64,000 bases of DNA from Actinomycetes bacterium. Lineage in GTDB: Bacteria; Actinomycetota; Acidimicrobiia; Acidimicrobiales; JAAEMS01. A program made the position numbers and the translations under genes. The notes beneath the pieces are model-generated. The model was not told where the DNA came from. It searched no databases and saw only the letters and a program-made list of their open reading frames with translations. Shown one piece after another: positions 61,681-64,000 of this stretch (position 1 is the first letter of the stretch; every line of letters starts with the position of its first letter). The stretch covers positions 1-64,000 of the forward strand of contig JAAEMS010000405.1 in NCBI GenBank assembly GCA_024225275.1, written 5' to 3'.

Positions 61681-64000
61681 ATGTTTCGACTCACCCTGAA
61701 AGGCCTGGCGGCCAACAAGGTCCGCTTCGCCCTCACCACCTTCGGCGTCATGCTCGCCGTCAGCTTCGTGGTCTCCGCCTTCGTCCTCGGCGACGGCCTC
61801 CGGAGCAGCTTCACCGACCTCTCCGAGGACATCACCTCCGGAGTCGACATCGAGGTCCGCAATGTCGCTGAGTTCGGCGATCCCCAGCCTCTCCCCATGG
61901 AGACCGTGGCCGTCGTGGCCGGCATCGATGGTGTGGCCGATGCTGTTGCCAGCATCGAGTCGGCCGAGAACGCGGTTCGCCCCATCAAGGCCAACGGGGA
62001 GTTGATCGAGATCGCCGGGCCACCCCAGCTGGCCTTCGCCTGGATCGAGAGCCCCCGACTGAATCCGTTCGCCATGGTGGAGGGGACCCCGCCGGAGGTC
62101 GGCCAGTTCGTGATCGACCTCGACGCAGCCGACCAGCACGGCTTCGTCATCGGAGAAGCCTACGAGCTCATCATCCCGACCGGCCGGACCAACCTCACCC
62201 TGTCCGGCACCACGACCTTCGGCGAGGACAACTCGACGCTCGGGGCGGTCCTCATGGCCGTGAATACCGCGGAGGCCAATGAGCTGTTCGACCTCGACGG
62301 CATCACCGATGTGGCCGTGGTCGTGGACGACGGGGCTGACGTCGACTCGGTCCTGGAGGCCATCACCGCCGCTCTGCCGGCCTCGGAGGTTGTCGACAAC
62401 GCCACGGTGCTCGAGGAAACGACCACCGGATTCACCGATGAAATCGACATCGTGTCCAACATCCTGCTGGGCTTCGGAGGTGTCGCCCTGTTCGTGTCGA
62501 TCTTCATCATCTACAACACCTTCGCGATCGTCCTGGGTCAGCGCATCCGTGAGCTGGCCCTGCTGCGCACGGTCGGGGCCTCGCCCCGCCAGATTCGTCG
62601 GTCGGTGCTGGGTGAGGCGCTCGCCGTGGGTGTCATCGCCTCACTCGGGGGCATCGGCGGCGGAGTGGCCGTGGCGAAGGGTCTCGAGGCCCTCTTCGGC
62701 ACCATCGGCGCTGACCTGCCCGAATACCCTCTGATTCTCGCCACCCGGACCCTGGTGGCCGCCACGGTGATCGGTGTCGGCATGACCATGCTGGCCGCCT
62801 ACGGCCCCGCCCGCCGAGCATCTACCGTTCCCCCCATCGTGGCCTTGCGGGGTGGGGCCGATGCGGGAGCCGCCGGCTCCCTGACCCGGAAGGTCTCCGG
62901 CGTTGGGCTGTTCGCCATGGGCATCGTGAGTGGAGTTGTGGGCCTGGCCGGGACGGGATCGACGGCCACCACCGTGGCTTTGATGGCCGCCGGCGCCATG
63001 ACCGTGTTCCTGGGTGTGACCCTGCTCAGTCCTCTGGCGGTGGGCCCGATCACGAAGGTGGCAGGATGGCCGCTGCGCAAGGTCGCCGGTGTGGCCGGTT
63101 CCATGGCCCAGCGGAACGCTGCTCGCAACTCCCGGAGGACCGCAACCACTGCGGCTGCCCTCATGATCGGTCTGGCCCTCGTCACCACCGCCCTGGTTGT
63201 CGGTGACTCGGTCAAGACGAGTATCTCCACCACCTTCGATGACTCGGCGGTGGCCGAGTACTACATCACCGATCAGCTCGAGGAGGTGGAGTTCCCCACC
63301 ACGCTCGTCGACGACATCGTCCAGTCGGGATCGGTCGATGCCGGATCGGGCTTCCGCTATGTCGAGGCTCGAGTCGAGGGGACGGTCGAGAACGTCGGCG
63401 CCGCCGACTTCAGCCAGCTCCCCTTGCTCCTGGATCTCGACGTGCAGACCGGCAGCTACGGAGCTGAGGCCACCCATTCGGTTCTCGTGTCGGACTCCGA
63501 GGCCCAGTCTCTCGGGCTCGCTGTGGGCGACACCGTCACCACCGAGTTCTCCAACGGTGCGATGGTGGAGGCCACCGTCAGCGGGGTGTTCCACGACCAG
63601 GTCATCGTCTCCCAGGATTACCTCTTCGACACCAGTGTGTTCGACTCCGCCGGAGTGGAAGCGGGTGACGAATGGCTGGCCTTCTCGATCCCCGAGGGTG
63701 TCGATCCGGTCCAGATCCAGAGCCTCCTGGACGGCCTGGCCGACCAGTTCCCCAGCTCCGACATCGAGACGGCCGACGAGTTCCGGGACCGGATCGCGGG
63801 GTTCGTCGACACCACTCTCGCCATGGTCAACATCATGGTGGCGCTGGCTGTGGTGATCGCCCTCATCGGCATCGCCAACACCCTCGCCCTCTCGGTCTTC
63901 GAGCGGACCCGTGAGCTCGGGCTCGTCAGGGCGGTGGGCATGACCCGGCGCCAACTGCGGCGTATGGTCCGATTCGAGGCGGCCCTGGTGGCCACCTTCG
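61681..64000 (+). CDS. FtsX-like ABC permease, 3' truncated by the window
   Basis: The frame is open from ATG 61681 to the window end (773 residues seen). It contains an N-terminal helix (about 18-40), an extracytoplasmic domain (about 45-255), three helices with the LGQRIRELALLRTVGAS coupling segment (about 258-380), two more helices, and then a second helix/ectodomain/helix set from about 475, as in the 800-850-residue MacB/DUF214 permeases. AAAGGA seven bases upstream is a good ribosome site. With the preceding ATPase it forms an exporter or mechanotransmission complex of unknown substrate. Confidence 0.93.
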   Translation, partial: MFRLTLKGLAANKVRFALTTFGVMLAVSFVVSAFVLGDGLRSSFTDLSEDITSGVDIEVRNVAEFGDPQPLPMETVAVVAGIDGVADAVASIESAENAVRPIKANGELIEIAGPPQLAFAWIESPRLNPFAMVEGTPPEVGQFVIDLDAADQHGFVIGEAYELIIPTGRTNLTLSGTTTFGEDNSTLGAVLMAVNTAEANELFDLDGITDVAVVVDDGADVDSVLEAITAALPASEVVDNATVLEETTTGFTDEIDIVSNILLGFGGVALFVSIFIIYNTFAIVLGQRIRELALLRTVGASPRQIRRSVLGEALAVGVIASLGGIGGGVAVAKGLEALFGTIGADLPEYPLILATRTLVAATVIGVGMTMLAAYGPARRASTVPPIVALRGGADAGAAGSLTRKVSGVGLFAMGIVSGVVGLAGTGSTATTVALMAAGAMTVFLGVTLLSPLAVGPITKVAGWPLRKVAGVAGSMAQRNAARNSRRTATTAAALMIGLALVTTALVVGDSVKTSISTTFDDSAVAEYYITDQLEEVEFPTTLVDDIVQSGSVDAGSGFRYVEARVEGTVENVGAADFSQLPLLLDLDVQTGSYGAEATHSVLVSDSEAQSLGLAVGDTVTTEFSNGAMVEATVSGVFHDQVIVSQDYLFDTSVFDSAGVEAGDEWLAFSIPEGVDPVQIQSLLDGLADQFPSSDIETADEFRDRIAGFVDTTLAMVNIMVALAVVIALIGIANTLALSVFERTRELGLVRAVGMTRRQLRRMVRFEAALVATF

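Overview
The window is very GC-rich, densely packed bacterial chromosome. Several features point to an actinobacterium, most likely of the Acidimicrobiia or a relative: coenzyme F420 genes (cofD/cofE), a mycothiol-dependent formaldehyde dehydrogenase, a Mec/CysO sulfur-carrier pair, LytR-CpsA-Psr and DUF5719-type envelope proteins, a long-form HPF, an RF2 gene without the programmed frameshift, and many apparently leaderless genes. The class assignment is inference; the gene families are read from the translated sequence.

Layout. 1-5170: end of a secreted GYW/DGG-repeat protein, an IclR regulator with its operator, a biotin-dependent acyl-CoA carboxylase alpha chain divergent from BirA, and a class IV aminotransferase. 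5200-18900: a cell-surface polysaccharide region with LCP ligase, Ugd, UDP-xylose synthase, three GT4 glycosyltransferases, ManC and GalE. The F420 pair cofE-cofD is embedded here, followed by Gmd-Rmd. 18960-31711: a small protein, a 1052-aa GT2/membrane fusion with a DUF5719 partner and an anchored thioredoxin-like protein, FtsH, a CPBP protease, a 66-aa zinc-ribbon protein, a 900-aa polytopic membrane protein and a GtrA-GT2 fusion. 31753-34396: ManB, Trm112-like protein and a SIS-type mannose isomerase. 34430-41333: AhcY with a structured leader, a GGDEF-EAL protein and a Ca2+-type P-ATPase. 41593-49232: ComF, HPF, an atypical response regulator, SecA, PrfB, FtsE and FtsX. 49468-55370: AzlC/D, a crotonase, a methyltransferase, MscR plus its metallo-beta-lactamase partner, UspA and DUF1269. 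55424-60194: tmRNA, two paralogous zinc-ribbon membrane proteins, SmpB, Mec and CysO. 60253-64000: a small membrane protein and an ABC exporter whose permease runs off the window.

How the genes work together. ManA, ManB, ManC, Gmd and Rmd together would convert fructose-6-phosphate to GDP-D-rhamnose. Ugd, the xylose synthase and GalE supply UDP-glucuronate, UDP-xylose and UDP-galactose. The glycosyltransferases, GtrA fusion, polytopic proteins and LCP ligase would use and attach these sugars. SecA, FtsEX, PrfB, SmpB and tmRNA form a translation/secretion/division neighbourhood.

Regulatory architecture. About twenty genes have a TANNNT -10 box only 6-9 nt before the start codon, the pattern of leaderless actinobacterial mRNAs; I used this to choose several starts. 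Where the -10 lies further upstream, two leaders look structured: ahcY (pseudoknot) and cysO (direct repeats around a hairpin). Two intergenic spaces (41334-41592 and 49233-49467) are filled by a palindromic repeat family with a shared 57-nt block. No gene-free stretch exceeds about 300 bases; the longest others are 35987-36222 (a weak hairpin only) and 60688-60883 (divergent promoter space).
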